NCBI GenBank assembly: GCA_003056425.1
Contig: PYVY01000004.1
Location: forward strand, 124,001 to 188,000
Length of the DNA stretch: 64,000 bases
Reading direction: 5' to 3'
DNA from: Alteromonas indica
GTDB taxonomy: Bacteria; Pseudomonadota; Gammaproteobacteria; Enterobacterales; Alteromonadaceae
A program made the position numbers and the translations under genes. This document shows, piece by piece, positions 34,357 through 44,306 of this stretch. The notes below the pieces were generated by a model. The model saw only the letters and a program-made list of their open reading frames with translations, was not told the origin of the DNA and ran no database searches. How positions within the stretch are numbered: position 1 is the first letter of the stretch; every line of letters begins with the position of its first letter.

Positions 34357-35271
34357 TTAGAAATACCCTTCCATTTTCTTTTTCTCCATCGAGCCAGCAC
34401 TATCATGGTCGATAACACGGCCCTGGCGCTCAGACGTTTTCGTCAACAGCATTTCCTGAATAACATCAGGCAGGGTAGCAGCTTCTGACTCTACGGCGCC
34501 GGTAAGCGGGTAACATCCTAAGGTACGGAAACGCACAGAACGCATTTGCGGCTCTTCACCTGGTTCCATTGGCATTCTGTCATCATCTACCATGATCAAT
34601 ACACCGTCACGCTCCACTACCGGACGTGGTTTGGCCAGATACAATGATGGGATGTCGATATTTTCAAGATAGATGTATTGCCAGATATCCAGCTCTGTCC
34701 AGTTTGACATAGGGAATACGCGGATACTTTCGCCTTTATTCACTTGAGAATTATAGATATTCCATAATTCAGGACGCTGATTTTTTGGGTCCCAGCGGTG
34801 GTTGCTGTCGCGGAATGAATACACACGTTCCTTAGCACGTGACTTTTCTTCATCACGGCGTGCGCCACCAAAAGCCGCATCAAATTTATACTGATTAAGC
34901 GCTTGCTTAAGGGCTTGGGTTTTCATTACATCAGTATGCTTGGCACTGCCGTGAGTAAAGGGGCCAACGCCTTGTTCAACACCTTCTGGATTGCTATGAA
35001 CCAGAAGATCGAAACCGTATTTCTCAGCTTGTTGGTCACGAAACTCAATCATTTCCTGGAATTTCCAGGTGGTGTCTACGTGCAACAATGGGAACGGAAT
35101 TTTACCCGGAGCAAAGGCTTTGCGCGCCAGGTGTAACAATACCGAAGAATCCTTACCTACAGAGTACAGCATCACAGGGTTATCAAACTCTGCGGCTACT
35201 TCTCTGAAAATATGGATGCTCTCGGCTTCGAGTTGTTTCAAATGCGTAATAGACGGTATTTCTGAAGTCAT
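34357..35271 (-). CDS. cysD: Sulfate adenylyltransferase subunit 2
   Basis: 304 residues (E. coli 302). ATP sulfurylase catalytic subunit of the PP-loop/PAPS-reductase fold: [18 protein letters not shown] is the ATP-binding loop, followed by [16 protein letters not shown]. First gene of the cysD-cysC-cysQ-cysN-SLC13 operon. Its upstream region has a 14-bp palindrome at 35357-35370. Confidence 0.98.
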   Translation of the reverse strand: MTSEIPSITHLKQLEAESIHIFREVAAEFDNPVMLYSVGKDSSVLLHLARKAFAPGKIPFPLLHVDTTWKFQEMIEFRDQQAEKYGFDLLVHSNPEGVEQGVGPFTHGSAKHTDVMKTQALKQALNQYKFDAAFGGARRDEEKSRAKERVYSFRDSNHRWDPKNQRPELWNIYNSQVNKGESIRVFPMSNWTELDIWQYIYLENIDIPSLYLAKPRPVVERDGVLIMVDDDRMPMEPGEEPQMRSVRFRTLGCYPLTGAVESEAATLPDVIQEMLLTKTSERQGRVIDHDSAGSMEKKKMEGYF

Positions 35272-35356
35272 TTTCGAGTCCGATAGTTAAGGTTATATAC
35301 GAAACGATTATATGTATAGAACACTAGCATATTTAGATCATAAGAGCCTATGCGAT

Positions 35357-35370
35357 TTTGCTATAGCAAA
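35357..35370. promoter_or_regulatory. 14-bp palindrome upstream of cysD
   Basis: TTTGCTATAGCAAA, a perfect palindrome 86 bp upstream of the cysD start codon. It could be an operator for a dimeric regulator. CysB sites are not palindromes of this kind, so it is not evidence for CysB. Confidence 0.35.
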
Positions 35371-35557
35371 TAGCACTTTTATGCCAGCGTTATAAAAGGC
35401 ACATCCTTTAGGGTTATTCTATTTATCACCCAATTTGGGAAACCAGCTATATATGTATGCTTAAAATGAATATGCAAAAACAATGCTAAGCTGCACTAAC
35501 CTTAGCAGTTAACCGGTAAAATAGGTCAAACTGATGAAAGTGAGCCAATTACCCAAT

Positions 35558-35588
35558 AAAAAAGCCATCTTCAAAGAGATGGCTTTTT
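35558..35588 (-). terminator. Intrinsic terminator of putP
   Basis: AAGCCATCT, loop, AGATGGCTT with a T-run on the minus strand, 24 bp after the putP stop. Confidence 0.88.
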
Positions 35589-35611
35589 CGCTTATCAGTT
35601 AACTACACGGT

Positions 35612-37126
35612 TTAGCGTAGCTCTTCATCCATCTTAACTTGGAAGGCATCAAAGGTATCTTCCACACCGTCTCTTGGCTTGCCAAATTTCGACAATACTA
35701 AAATAGTGATACTGGCTAATACAAATCCAGGCACAATTTCGTACATCCAATCACTGAGCGGCTTACCATCAACGGTTAGCGGTGCATATATCCAGAACAG
35801 TACGGTAAGCGCACCAACCACCATTCCGCCCAAGGCGGCGCGACGGGTCATGTCACGTTTGAACAGGCTGAACAATACCAGCGGACCAAATGCCGCACCG
35901 AACCCGGCCCAGGCATTGCTGACCAGCGTTAAAATAGTACTGTCTCTATCGTACGCCAGGTAAATGGCTACCGCCGCCACTACCACTACTGAGGCGCGCC
36001 CTGCTATTACCAGTTCGGTGTCCGATGCGTCGCGACGTAAAAACGCTTGATAAAAGTCGCTGGTTAATGAGCTGGAGGTCACCAGAAGCTGTGAAGAGAT
36101 AGTACTCATGATAGCGGCCAGAATAGCGGCTAACAGGAATCCACCAATTAACGGATGGAACAATATTTGTGACAGATAAATAAAGATAGTTTCAGGGTCA
36201 ATACTGACACCATCTTGCGACGTTACATAGGCTAGCCCGAACAGGCCTGTAATCAGGGCGCCAATAATTGATACTACCATCCAAGTCATACCAATGTTGC
36301 GTGCGGTAGGGACATCTTTAACACTGCGAATTGCCATAAAGCGCACAATAATATGGGGTTGGCCAAAGTATCCCAGACCCCAGGCTAACATTGATATAAT
36401 GCCCACAATAGTAAGATTTTCAGCCGTACTGGCATCGGCAAAGGCGTTAAGTAACGCCGGGTCGATGTCGCGAATCGCGGTCATCGCCTGACCAAAACCA
36501 CCGAGCTCCATTACGGTAACAATGGGCACCATAATGAGCGAGATGAACATGATACAGCCTTGCACAAAATCGGTCATACTGACGGCCATAAAACCGCCCA
36601 CCAGGGTGTAGGCAACTACTACAGCGGTGGTGACATACAGGCCGGTTTCATAAGAAAGGCCAAAAGAAGATTCAAACAGTTTTCCGCCTGCTACCACGCC
36701 CGATGAGGTATACAGAGTGAAGAAGACTACAATAACAACCGATGCGATGACACGCAGAACACGACTATTGTCATCGAATCGATTTTCAAAATAATCCGGC
36801 AGCGTAATGGCGTTATTTGCTAATTCGGTGTACACCCGTAAGCGAGGGGCGACCAGTAAATAGTTTGCCAACGCACCTAATACCAAGCCAATCGCTATCC
36901 AGCCTGCCGATAGACCAGATACATACATTGCGCCAGGTAAACCCATTAGCATCCAGCCGCTCATATCAGAAGCACCGGCCGAAAGAGCAGTAACCGCAGG
37001 GCCTAATTGACGCCCGCCAAGCATATAGCCCTCAACGTTTGTATCGGTTTGGCGATAGGCGAAAAGCCCAATACCAAGCATAACGAGAAAGTAAAGTCCC
37101 AGTGAAATTATCGTACCTGTTGCCAT
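35612..37126 (-). CDS. putP: Sodium/proline symporter
   Basis: 504 residues (E. coli PutP 502), 13 predicted transmembrane helices, sodium:solute symporter family. Sequence features match PutP: GGRQLGPAVTALSAGASDMSG near residue 37 and the helix-9 region LLAAILAAIMSTISSQLLV, residues of which bind Na+. It imports proline for use as nutrient or osmoprotectant. No putA is adjacent. Confidence 0.95.
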   Translation of the reverse strand: MATGTIISLGLYFLVMLGIGLFAYRQTDTNVEGYMLGGRQLGPAVTALSAGASDMSGWMLMGLPGAMYVSGLSAGWIAIGLVLGALANYLLVAPRLRVYTELANNAITLPDYFENRFDDNSRVLRVIASVVIVVFFTLYTSSGVVAGGKLFESSFGLSYETGLYVTTAVVVAYTLVGGFMAVSMTDFVQGCIMFISLIMVPIVTVMELGGFGQAMTAIRDIDPALLNAFADASTAENLTIVGIISMLAWGLGYFGQPHIIVRFMAIRSVKDVPTARNIGMTWMVVSIIGALITGLFGLAYVTSQDGVSIDPETIFIYLSQILFHPLIGGFLLAAILAAIMSTISSQLLVTSSSLTSDFYQAFLRRDASDTELVIAGRASVVVVAAVAIYLAYDRDSTILTLVSNAWAGFGAAFGPLVLFSLFKRDMTRRAALGGMVVGALTVLFWIYAPLTVDGKPLSDWMYEIVPGFVLASITILVLSKFGKPRDGVEDTFDAFQVKMDEELR

Positions 37127-37233
37127 AAATCCTTCCTTATTTTTTTCGGCATGCTAACAGGAACTTACGTAAGTCTCCACGAATGGGGGCACTTTGAAAT
37201 TAAAGAAAATTAAAGAAAATTTTATGTATACCT

Positions 37234-37259
37234 AAAAAAGCCACTATGAATAGTGGCTT
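37234..37259 (-). terminator. Intrinsic terminator of the anti-sigma gene
   Basis: AAGCCACTA, loop TGAA, TAGTGGCTT, with a six-T run on the minus strand, 12 bp after the gene. Confidence 0.85.
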
Positions 37260-37271
37260 GAAGGGAATTCA

Positions 37272-37979
37272 TCAGGCGGAAAATTGTATGCTTTTTTTCA
37301 CTTTTTCGGTTAGCGGAAGTAAATTTGCGCCCTTAGCGCCCACGACTAACACACTGGCTTTTTGTAAACCGAAGCCCGTTCCTTCAAACTGACTGTTACC
37401 AAATCGGTTAGGTAAATCGCCGGCCTTATCCTGGGGAATAACAAAAACTGACATTTTACCCTGGTCTGTATTTAAAATCAGATGCAGACTCCGAATGGTC
37501 TCCAGATGACAGAAATTTACCACCTCAACATCACCAATGGACGAGGCCAAATGGCCGCCAAAACTGGCTAGTTTGGCGTTTATCTGCGCTATATCCACTG
37601 CTACCGCGCTATGGGGCAGCTCTTTTTCCATATGCACTACATGGGCTAAGGCCTGGGTTTCAATATTGGCAGGCCGCTGCACAAACCAAAGTGTGCTGAT
37701 TATCCCTACCATTAGCGCCACCGAGGCTGCCAAGGCGGTATACCAACGATGCTTTTTGCGTTGCTGAACAAAGTCATTGGTAGCCTGTTGCCAAATAAGT
37801 TTATGCGCCAGATCATCAGGAACCGGCATTTTTGCTGCCTGTTTTAATTCATTGTTCATACGGCGCATTTGATCGCGAAACGTCCGTTTTTCCGGGTCGT
37901 TTTCAGCGGCTTTCAGCACAGCCGGATCAGTGGTGTCAGGGTCAGCGTAAATACGCCGACGAAATTCTAACTCATCCAT
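37272..37979 (-). CDS. DUF3379 protein, probable anti-sigma factor
   Basis: 235 residues. A cytosolic N-terminal part (about 1-75, MDELEFRRRIYADP) and one transmembrane helix (about 78-100, ALAASVALMVGIISTLWF) precede a periplasmic domain. This is the layout of DUF3379 proteins found behind RpoE-like sigma genes. It overlaps the sigma gene by 8 bp, so translation is coupled and it probably holds that sigma factor at the membrane. The signal it senses is unknown. Confidence 0.8.
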   Translation of the reverse strand: MDELEFRRRIYADPDTTDPAVLKAAENDPEKRTFRDQMRRMNNELKQAAKMPVPDDLAHKLIWQQATNDFVQQRKKHRWYTALAASVALMVGIISTLWFVQRPANIETQALAHVVHMEKELPHSAVAVDIAQINAKLASFGGHLASSIGDVEVVNFCHLETIRSLHLILNTDQGKMSVFVIPQDKAGDLPNRFGNSQFEGTGFGLQKASVLVVGAKGANLLPLTEKVKKSIQFSA

Positions 37980-38532
37980 TGCGGTGACCTCGTACTTCAG
38001 TTTGTTTGCTCACTATATCTCTAAGCTGATTACGCGCCCTGAACAGGCGTGTCATTACAGTATTTTTATTTAAGTTAAGCTGCTGGGCGATTTCTTCTCC
38101 GCTATAGCCGAAGAGTAATTGCAAAACCAAGGGCTCCCGGTATTCCAGGGCCAGGCCGGCGAGTAGCTTCTGCATATCACTGTGGTGAACCGAGCTGTCG
38201 GCAAAACTTGTATCATCAGCAACGGTAGTTTCATCAAACTCGACAATATCTAGCTGCTTTTTCTCAAAACGGCGGGCATTTTCCCGGCGTACAATAGTAA
38301 TGAGCCAGGCTTTTGCAGACTTTTCGTCCTTTAGTGCATCCAGCGATCGCCATGCCCGCAAGAAGGTTTCTTGTACGATATCTTCGGCGGTGCTTTTATC
38401 CCTTACCAAGTAATAGGCATAGCGATATATGTCAGCATGAAATGCGTGCACCAGGGCTTCATAACGTTGTTGTTTTTCTTTCATGTCGGATAAGACCCTG
38501 GCAGCATCTATTTTCTTTCGTGATCTGATCAT
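37972..38532 (-). CDS. ECF-type RNA polymerase sigma factor
   Basis: 186 residues from the first ATG; an internal ATG at 38484 (MKEKQQRYEAL) gives the usual ECF start but neither has a strong ribosome-binding site. Region 2 is YRYAYYLVRDKSTAEDIVQETF ending before RAWRSLD (about residues 35-70), region 4 is the HTH in EIAQQLNLNKNTVMTRLFRA (about 140-175). Paired with the DUF3379 anti-sigma gene. The regulon is unknown. Confidence 0.92.
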   Translation of the reverse strand: MIRSRKKIDAARVLSDMKEKQQRYEALVHAFHADIYRYAYYLVRDKSTAEDIVQETFLRAWRSLDALKDEKSAKAWLITIVRRENARRFEKKQLDIVEFDETTVADDTSFADSSVHHSDMQKLLAGLALEYREPLVLQLLFGYSGEEIAQQLNLNKNTVMTRLFRARNQLRDIVSKQTEVRGHRNG

Positions 38533-38690
38533 TTTTTATTTCACGAAATAACGGGTAGCTCAAATATAGCGCAAATAGGCGTCGCCACCGGGAATAATCA
38601 AGGTGCGTTGCCATCGGTGCCCCGCGCGGCTATTTAACCGGCCCGTCAATCCAACACGGCTGGCGCTACCTATCAGACCTATTGCGACCC

Positions 38691-38723
38691 AAAAAAAAGC
38701 CCTGGTCAAATTGACCAGGGCTT
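38691..38723 (-). terminator. Intrinsic terminator of the DUF885 gene
   Basis: GCCCTGGTCAA/TTGACCAGGGC, an 11-bp stem, followed on the minus strand by an eight-T run. Confidence 0.9.
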
Positions 38724-38744
38724 AGTGGCATGGTGAGTAAACCG

Positions 38745-40601
38745 TTAAGATTGTTTTGTTTTAGCAATCCAGCGGTCGACTTTTTCGGTTAATACCGACA
38801 ACGGCACCGGCCCGTCTTTTAGTACTTCGTCGTGAAACTCAGGATAACTGAATTTGTCTCCCAGCTCCTGTTGGGCTTTATCGCGCAGTTCCATAATCTT
38901 CAGCTTACCAATCATATACGCGGTAGCTTGTCCTGGCAGGGCGATATAGCGTTCAATAGCTTTTTGCGCATCGTATTTTGGGTTAGGTGTATTGACCACT
39001 AAATACTCAACCGCCTCTTCGCGAGACCATTGTTTAGCATGAATACCCGTATCAACGACTAAGCGGCAGGCCCGCCATAGCTCCATTGCTAGTCGTCCAA
39101 AATCGGCATAGGCATCTGCATAAAAGCCCATATCCTTGGCGAGCTCTTCGCTATAAAGTCCCCAGCCTTCTGTATAGGCGGTAGCACTTAAGAACTTCTG
39201 GAACATGGGAATGCCCTCCAGTTCCTGTGCAATAGCGCGCTGCATATGATGGCCGGGTATACCTTCATGGTAAGCCAAGGCTTCCATTTGATAGGTCGGC
39301 ATGGCTGTCATGTCATACAGGTTGGCGTAGTAAATACCGGGCCGGCTGCCATCTTGGGCGGGACTTTGATAAAACGCTTTGCCAGCTGACTGCTCGCGAA
39401 AAGGCTCTACACGCTTCACTATCATGTCAGCTTCGGGCATCAGGCCGAAATACTCGGGTAGAGCCTCGCGCATCTTATCAATATGTTGTTTGGCTTCATC
39501 AAGATAGCGCTGGCGACCCTCATTGGAGTCTGCATAGTAAAACTGTTCATCGGTACGCATGAATTCAAAAAATTCCTGCAAGTTACCTTCAAATTTTACC
39601 TGCTGCATGATCTCTTGCATGTCGTTATGAATGCGTTTGACATTATCCAGCCCGATTTGATGGATTTCATCTGCACTCAGGTCAGTGGTGGTGTACCAGC
39701 TAAGCCGGTTGTCATACCATTCCTTACCTTCAGGCAGGCGCCATACCCCGTCACCTTCCGGCGTAAGTTTTTGTTGCTCACGCAGCTGCGCAATCATATC
39801 TTCGTAGGCTGGGCGAACTGCCGTCAACAATGCCGCTTTGGCTTCCGCCAGCAGGTTTTGTTTAACGGTATCCTCAACCTCAAGAGCCCGAATTTTTTTA
39901 TCGATATCTTCCCACAGTGTGGACGGCGCCCCTTCGGTGTCAAAAGGTACACCGGTAACGACGTTTTGCGACGCCTGAATCATTTGATCATAGGCCCAGG
40001 CCGGGGGAAATACACCTGCTTCCTGGCGTAATTTCATTTGTTCGATGACTTGCGCAAAATATTCATCCACTTTATCTAAACGGCTGATGTAGGCGCGGGC
40101 GTCTTCTTCACTTTTTACCGTATGAATGTTTATCAAGAAGCTGGGCACCATGGTGTGGGGGCCTCGAAACTGATTAATCACATAGGTATGATGACGAAAC
40201 TTGTCATTCTCAATAGCCCGTTCCAGCTGGTAGCGATACAGCTTAAGGCTTAGTTTTTCCTGTTCGTTGAGTTTTTCGGCATCAAAAGATTCTAACTCTT
40301 CAAGGCGGTTTTTAGTGGTGGCCATTTGTTGTTCAACGGCTTCTTCACTCACATCATCCCACTTGTCATAGTCCCACTTGTAGCCCAGATAGCTTTGCGA
40401 CAACGGCGAACGCTTTAAGTCTTCTTCAAATGTGCGCTCAAAAAAAGCGTTAAGCCGCTGCGATTCGCTCTGGCTGGCAATTTCTTTGGTATTTTCTGAC
40501 TGCGCTTGCGATGGCGTTTGCTCATTCGACGCTGGCGAACATGCCAGCAGGCCGCTAACCGCAATAGCTACAGCCCCGATACGAAATAGTGATGTGTTCA
40601 T
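38745..40601 (-). CDS. DUF885 family lipoprotein, putative metallopeptidase
   Basis: 618 residues. The signal peptide ends with the lipobox LLAC (Cys21). The DUF885 domain covers most of the protein (about 50-610) and contains the hallmark YHEGIPGHHMQ, a HExxxxxH-like site thought to bind zinc, plus FLSATAYTEGWGLYSEEL. Some relatives are envelope peptidases; activity and substrate are not proven. Monocistronic with its own terminator. Confidence 0.88.
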   Translation of the reverse strand: MNTSLFRIGAVAIAVSGLLACSPASNEQTPSQAQSENTKEIASQSESQRLNAFFERTFEEDLKRSPLSQSYLGYKWDYDKWDDVSEEAVEQQMATTKNRLEELESFDAEKLNEQEKLSLKLYRYQLERAIENDKFRHHTYVINQFRGPHTMVPSFLINIHTVKSEEDARAYISRLDKVDEYFAQVIEQMKLRQEAGVFPPAWAYDQMIQASQNVVTGVPFDTEGAPSTLWEDIDKKIRALEVEDTVKQNLLAEAKAALLTAVRPAYEDMIAQLREQQKLTPEGDGVWRLPEGKEWYDNRLSWYTTTDLSADEIHQIGLDNVKRIHNDMQEIMQQVKFEGNLQEFFEFMRTDEQFYYADSNEGRQRYLDEAKQHIDKMREALPEYFGLMPEADMIVKRVEPFREQSAGKAFYQSPAQDGSRPGIYYANLYDMTAMPTYQMEALAYHEGIPGHHMQRAIAQELEGIPMFQKFLSATAYTEGWGLYSEELAKDMGFYADAYADFGRLAMELWRACRLVVDTGIHAKQWSREEAVEYLVVNTPNPKYDAQKAIERYIALPGQATAYMIGKLKIMELRDKAQQELGDKFSYPEFHDEVLKDGPVPLSVLTEKVDRWIAKTKQS

Positions 40602-40636
40602 TCTGTCTCCCTGTAATGATAGCGACCGGTTAGCTG

Positions 40637-42334
40637 TTAAGAATACAGAGCCGGCAGCGGTTGTTGTTTTACTTGTTGGTTTTTAAGGTATTGCTCACGC
40701 ACAATGGTCAGCGAATGTAGCAACGGCTGATTGTCCCAATGCGCTTGAGAAGTGGAATAGACACTCGCGAGCATGACATCAATATGAGGCTGCAGAGGCG
40801 CTGTCAGTGCATTATCGGCAGCGCGTTGAAGCGGTTGCCCTTCAACCTCTAGCTGGTGCAGCCATTGGGTTAGTGCTGGCTGAGTTTTTCCTATATCACG
40901 TGCTTTCACCGCCGCAAGCAAGTTGTGCCAGGCTTGAGGCTCCCGTTGGTGCTGCGAAATAGAGGCTGATGCCGGCGCTCCAGTTGGCCGACGACGGTAG
41001 TAAAGTATCACCGCTATTAACCCTATCAGCGTGACCAGCCATAGTGCGGTCACCACCCAAAGCCACATATTCGTTGCCGGGGCTGGCGTTGGCGCTTCTG
41101 GCGCTAGTGGTTCAGCTGGTTGCGGCGTTGGTGTTGCTGGTGCGGCACTGCTATTACCTACGGCGGCGGTTTGGCCGGTATCCGGCGCCACTTCAATACT
41201 GCGCGCAGGCAGGCTGGCGTATTCGGTCTCACCGGTTAACACATTAAACCAGGGGATAGTAATTTCCGGCAAAACGTAGCGCCCGGCTTTAGTGGGAATG
41301 ACCGCCACCGACTCTACACGCTGAGCAATTAAGGTATTGTCCTTATCTACAGTAGCAGTGCGGCTTTGATCCGGATAAATCTTAAAGCCCGGTGGATAGT
41401 TTTGCGGAAAACTGGGCAGCTGTTCTTCTACTACACCCATAGCCGTTAGCGTGACCGTGCGGGTGACAGGCTCACCAACGGTGAAAGTGGCTGACTCTGG
41501 CCATTCCTCGTTAATATCGACAAACTCGCTGGGCAACCAATGATAGTCAAGATCCTGCGGCTGCGGTTTGACTGTCAGCGTGATGTCGGGGCCCAGCCGA
41601 TTAACTGTTTGCGTACGGTTGAAAAAACCAAACCGTTGATTGGTATTGGGAGCCAGTACCTCACCGGTAAACACCGGGCCGCGCAATACAAACTCCCCGG
41701 AACGTTGGGGGACCACTGCGAAGTTGCGCTCGATCACCTGATAACGTTTACCATTAACAATTTCGGTGGTGCGTATGTCGTCACCTAACTGACTTATTTG
41801 GGCCTGCTTTAACTGCGGCGCCTGCAAGCTCCCGCGTTCAATATCGGTAGCCAAAAATAGCTTCACGGTGTAGCGAATTTGCTGATTCAGGTAAACCTCA
41901 CTGGTATCGACGTGGGTGGTTACATAAAAATCCCGTGCTGGCTGGCTACCATCATCGTTTTTGACCACCGGGATGACCTGCACCTCAATAGGGCGGGTTT
42001 GCTGTCCTTCAATAGTAAATGGCGGAATCGTAAAGCGACCTTCCTGGCGGGGAAACAAGGTCGTTGTCCATGTCGTGGTTTCACTACGAGAGCCGTTTAC
42101 AATACTGGTGCGGCTACTAATTGAGGTTCTTCCAACCACAAAATCATTTAACAGTGCGGAGCTATCGAAGGCGTCTCTGGAAGGATCGCCCGACGCGCTG
42201 ACCGTTAAACGAATAGCTTCATCAACCATTACCGGGTTCTTGTCTATCTGGGCAATAACGCTATCGACATCTGCACTGGCGGACAGGCTTAGCCAACCGC
42301 CTATCATAAGCAACAACAACTGTCTCATTACCAT
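40637..42334 (-). CDS. BatD-family protein
   Basis: 565 residues. Signal peptide (MVMRQLLLLMIGGWLSLSA), several beta-sandwich repeats (about 25-385), a Pro/Ala-rich linker (about 390-425), one transmembrane helix (about 430-452) and a cytosolic tail. Length and order fit BatD. Last gene of the moxR-DUF58-DUF4381-batA-batB operon, overlapping the gene before it by 7 bp. Confidence 0.85.
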   Translation of the reverse strand: MVMRQLLLLMIGGWLSLSASADVDSVIAQIDKNPVMVDEAIRLTVSASGDPSRDAFDSSALLNDFVVGRTSISSRTSIVNGSRSETTTWTTTLFPRQEGRFTIPPFTIEGQQTRPIEVQVIPVVKNDDGSQPARDFYVTTHVDTSEVYLNQQIRYTVKLFLATDIERGSLQAPQLKQAQISQLGDDIRTTEIVNGKRYQVIERNFAVVPQRSGEFVLRGPVFTGEVLAPNTNQRFGFFNRTQTVNRLGPDITLTVKPQPQDLDYHWLPSEFVDINEEWPESATFTVGEPVTRTVTLTAMGVVEEQLPSFPQNYPPGFKIYPDQSRTATVDKDNTLIAQRVESVAVIPTKAGRYVLPEITIPWFNVLTGETEYASLPARSIEVAPDTGQTAAVGNSSAAPATPTPQPAEPLAPEAPTPAPATNMWLWVVTALWLVTLIGLIAVILYYRRRPTGAPASASISQHQREPQAWHNLLAAVKARDIGKTQPALTQWLHQLEVEGQPLQRAADNALTAPLQPHIDVMLASVYSTSQAHWDNQPLLHSLTIVREQYLKNQQVKQQPLPALYS

Positions 42335-44304
42335 TCACTCCGATTCGACGGCGGCCGCTGGTTGCGTCTTTGTTGGGCTTCCAGCTGCATTTTTCTTTTT
42401 AATAAATAAGCGGGATCATCAGGAATCCGTTTTTTCAGGTTTTCCAGCCGCTGCATATTCTCTTTGTCTTCTTCGCTTAGCTCACCTTCGCTGGCCTGCA
42501 GCGCTGATTGCGGGTCCGCAGGGTCAGACTGATCAGCCTCCCCAGCTTGCTGTGGCTGTGCATTAGGGTCTTCGGCTGGCTCATCTTGCTGCTGGCCGGG
42601 CTTTTGTTGCGCCTGCTCCGCCTGCTCATCGCGTTGAGAGGAGGGTGGCGCACCGTCAGACTGCTTCTCGTTAGACTCTGGTGTCGTGCTATTGGCACTA
42701 TCATTGGAAGAAGGCTGCCCGTTCTGTTGGTCATCAGATGATGAACCTGATTCACCGTTGTTTTGCTGCGGCGAATCTGACGGTTGATTGCCTTGCTGGT
42801 CTTGCTGGCCTTTTTGGTCGCCAGCGTTTTCTTCGTTTTGTTGCTGCTCTTGCTCTTGTTGCTGGTCTTGTTCCTGTTGTTTTTTATCTTCCAGCAACTT
42901 TTCTACAATAGCTTTGTTATGCATGGCATCAGCATGTTCTGGAACTTGTTCCAGCACACTTTGATACGCTTCCAGAGCCTCTTTATATTGCCCCATCTGG
43001 GCTAATGTATTGGCCTTATTGTATAGCGCCTCAGGGCCCTCATCTTCTTTAAATAAACGTAGCGCCTGGGCAAAATTACCCGCTTTATATTGCGCCGAAG
43101 CCTGCCACGAAGGAGAATCGAACTGTTTAGCCGCCTGCTCAAACTCACCCGCCTCGTAGAGTTGTTGCCCCTGCTGGTCGGCATTCTTAAATACTTGATC
43201 AGCCCAGCTAAGTGGTGAAGTGGCCGCAGATTGTGTGGTGTTCTTACCGTCTGCGGCCTGCGCTGGTGCTGGCTGCAATAACGGCAAGCTCATGGCCATA
43301 AACAGCACGAATATTCCCCGGCGAAACAATAGCAGGGCAAGGGGCAGACAAGCGAGCACCAAATACGGGCCCATTTCCTGCCATTGGTCGCCGCTGTAAT
43401 TGGTCTGATCATCTTGCGTGGCTATATCGCTGGCCAGCCGATCAGCTTGCGCCAGTGCTTTTATATCTGACTCGCTGGCACTGATGGTGGCAAATTTCCC
43501 TCCGGAGCGCTGAGTGAGAGAGCGTAATGGCCCGGGCTGCATCTGTGGCACAACAATTTGGCCGCTGGTATCTTTTAATAGCTCGCCGTTTACCTGCCGT
43601 ATCGGAGCGCCTTCGGAAGTACCTATTGCTAATACATTGAGCCGAAAAGGCATGTCGTTTAAATAATCCTGTATTTCAGTGGTTTGTTCCCGGCTTATCC
43701 CGTCCGTTATCCAATAAATATCGCCCTGTTGATAGCCTGCATTAGTGAGTAATTCGCTGGCCAGCAATAAGCCGGATAAAGGATCGCTGCCGGTTACCGG
43801 CATTATTTCCGGACTGAGGCTGGGTAATAGGGCGGCTAAATTTTTATAGTCTGCAGTTAATGGGCTAATAACAAAGGCATCGCCGGCGTAGGCGACCAAT
43901 CCTGTTTCGCCTTCACTAATCAGTTTGACTAAATCAATAGCCTTATATTTTGCACGCGTGAGGCGGTCAGGAGAAACATCGGTAGCGCGCATCGACAATG
44001 ACATATCCATTACTACTACATGCCCGGCTTTTACCTGATACACAGGTTGGGGCAAACGCTGCCAGGTGGGCCCAGCCAAAGCGACAGTGGCCAAACTCCA
44101 GGCAAGCAGAATGACCACATACAAACCTTGCCCACGTTGTTGCTGGCGGCCAGCAACCATTTGCCGATATAGATGCGGGGCGATAACGCCCTGCCAGCCA
44201 GATTGCTGCTGGCGCCAATGCCTGAAACCGGCCAATATTACCAACAGTGCAGGCAAGGCAAGCAGCCACCACGGTCTTAAAAAATGAAAATCATCCCACG
44301 GCAT
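42328..44304 (-). CDS. BatB/BatC-type protein: von Willebrand factor A plus TPR
   Basis: 658 residues. Two N-terminal membrane helices, a VWA domain (about 85-285) with MIDAS motif DMSLS, a third helix near 315-345, TPR repeats (about 385-475: EALYNKANTLAQMGQYKEAL), then a low-complexity tail rich in Gln, Glu, Asn and Ser (about 480-640). It joins the BatB and BatC parts in one gene. The operon type is linked to aerotolerance and envelope stress in other bacteria; a function here is inferred only. Confidence 0.87.
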   Translation of the reverse strand: MPWDDFHFLRPWWLLALPALLVILAGFRHWRQQQSGWQGVIAPHLYRQMVAGRQQQRGQGLYVVILLAWSLATVALAGPTWQRLPQPVYQVKAGHVVVMDMSLSMRATDVSPDRLTRAKYKAIDLVKLISEGETGLVAYAGDAFVISPLTADYKNLAALLPSLSPEIMPVTGSDPLSGLLLASELLTNAGYQQGDIYWITDGISREQTTEIQDYLNDMPFRLNVLAIGTSEGAPIRQVNGELLKDTSGQIVVPQMQPGPLRSLTQRSGGKFATISASESDIKALAQADRLASDIATQDDQTNYSGDQWQEMGPYLVLACLPLALLLFRRGIFVLFMAMSLPLLQPAPAQAADGKNTTQSAATSPLSWADQVFKNADQQGQQLYEAGEFEQAAKQFDSPSWQASAQYKAGNFAQALRLFKEDEGPEALYNKANTLAQMGQYKEALEAYQSVLEQVPEHADAMHNKAIVEKLLEDKKQQEQDQQQEQEQQQNEENAGDQKGQQDQQGNQPSDSPQQNNGESGSSSDDQQNGQPSSNDSANSTTPESNEKQSDGAPPSSQRDEQAEQAQQKPGQQQDEPAEDPNAQPQQAGEADQSDPADPQSALQASEGELSEEDKENMQRLENLKKRIPDDPAYLLKRKMQLEAQQRRNQRPPSNRSEW

Positions 44305-44306
44305 TG

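Larger units (their letters stand above)
35272..35611. other. 340-bp intergenic region upstream of cysD
   Basis: Contains the cysD leader/promoter area, the palindrome at 35357-35370 and the putP terminator at 35558-35588. No credible ORF. Confidence 0.6.
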
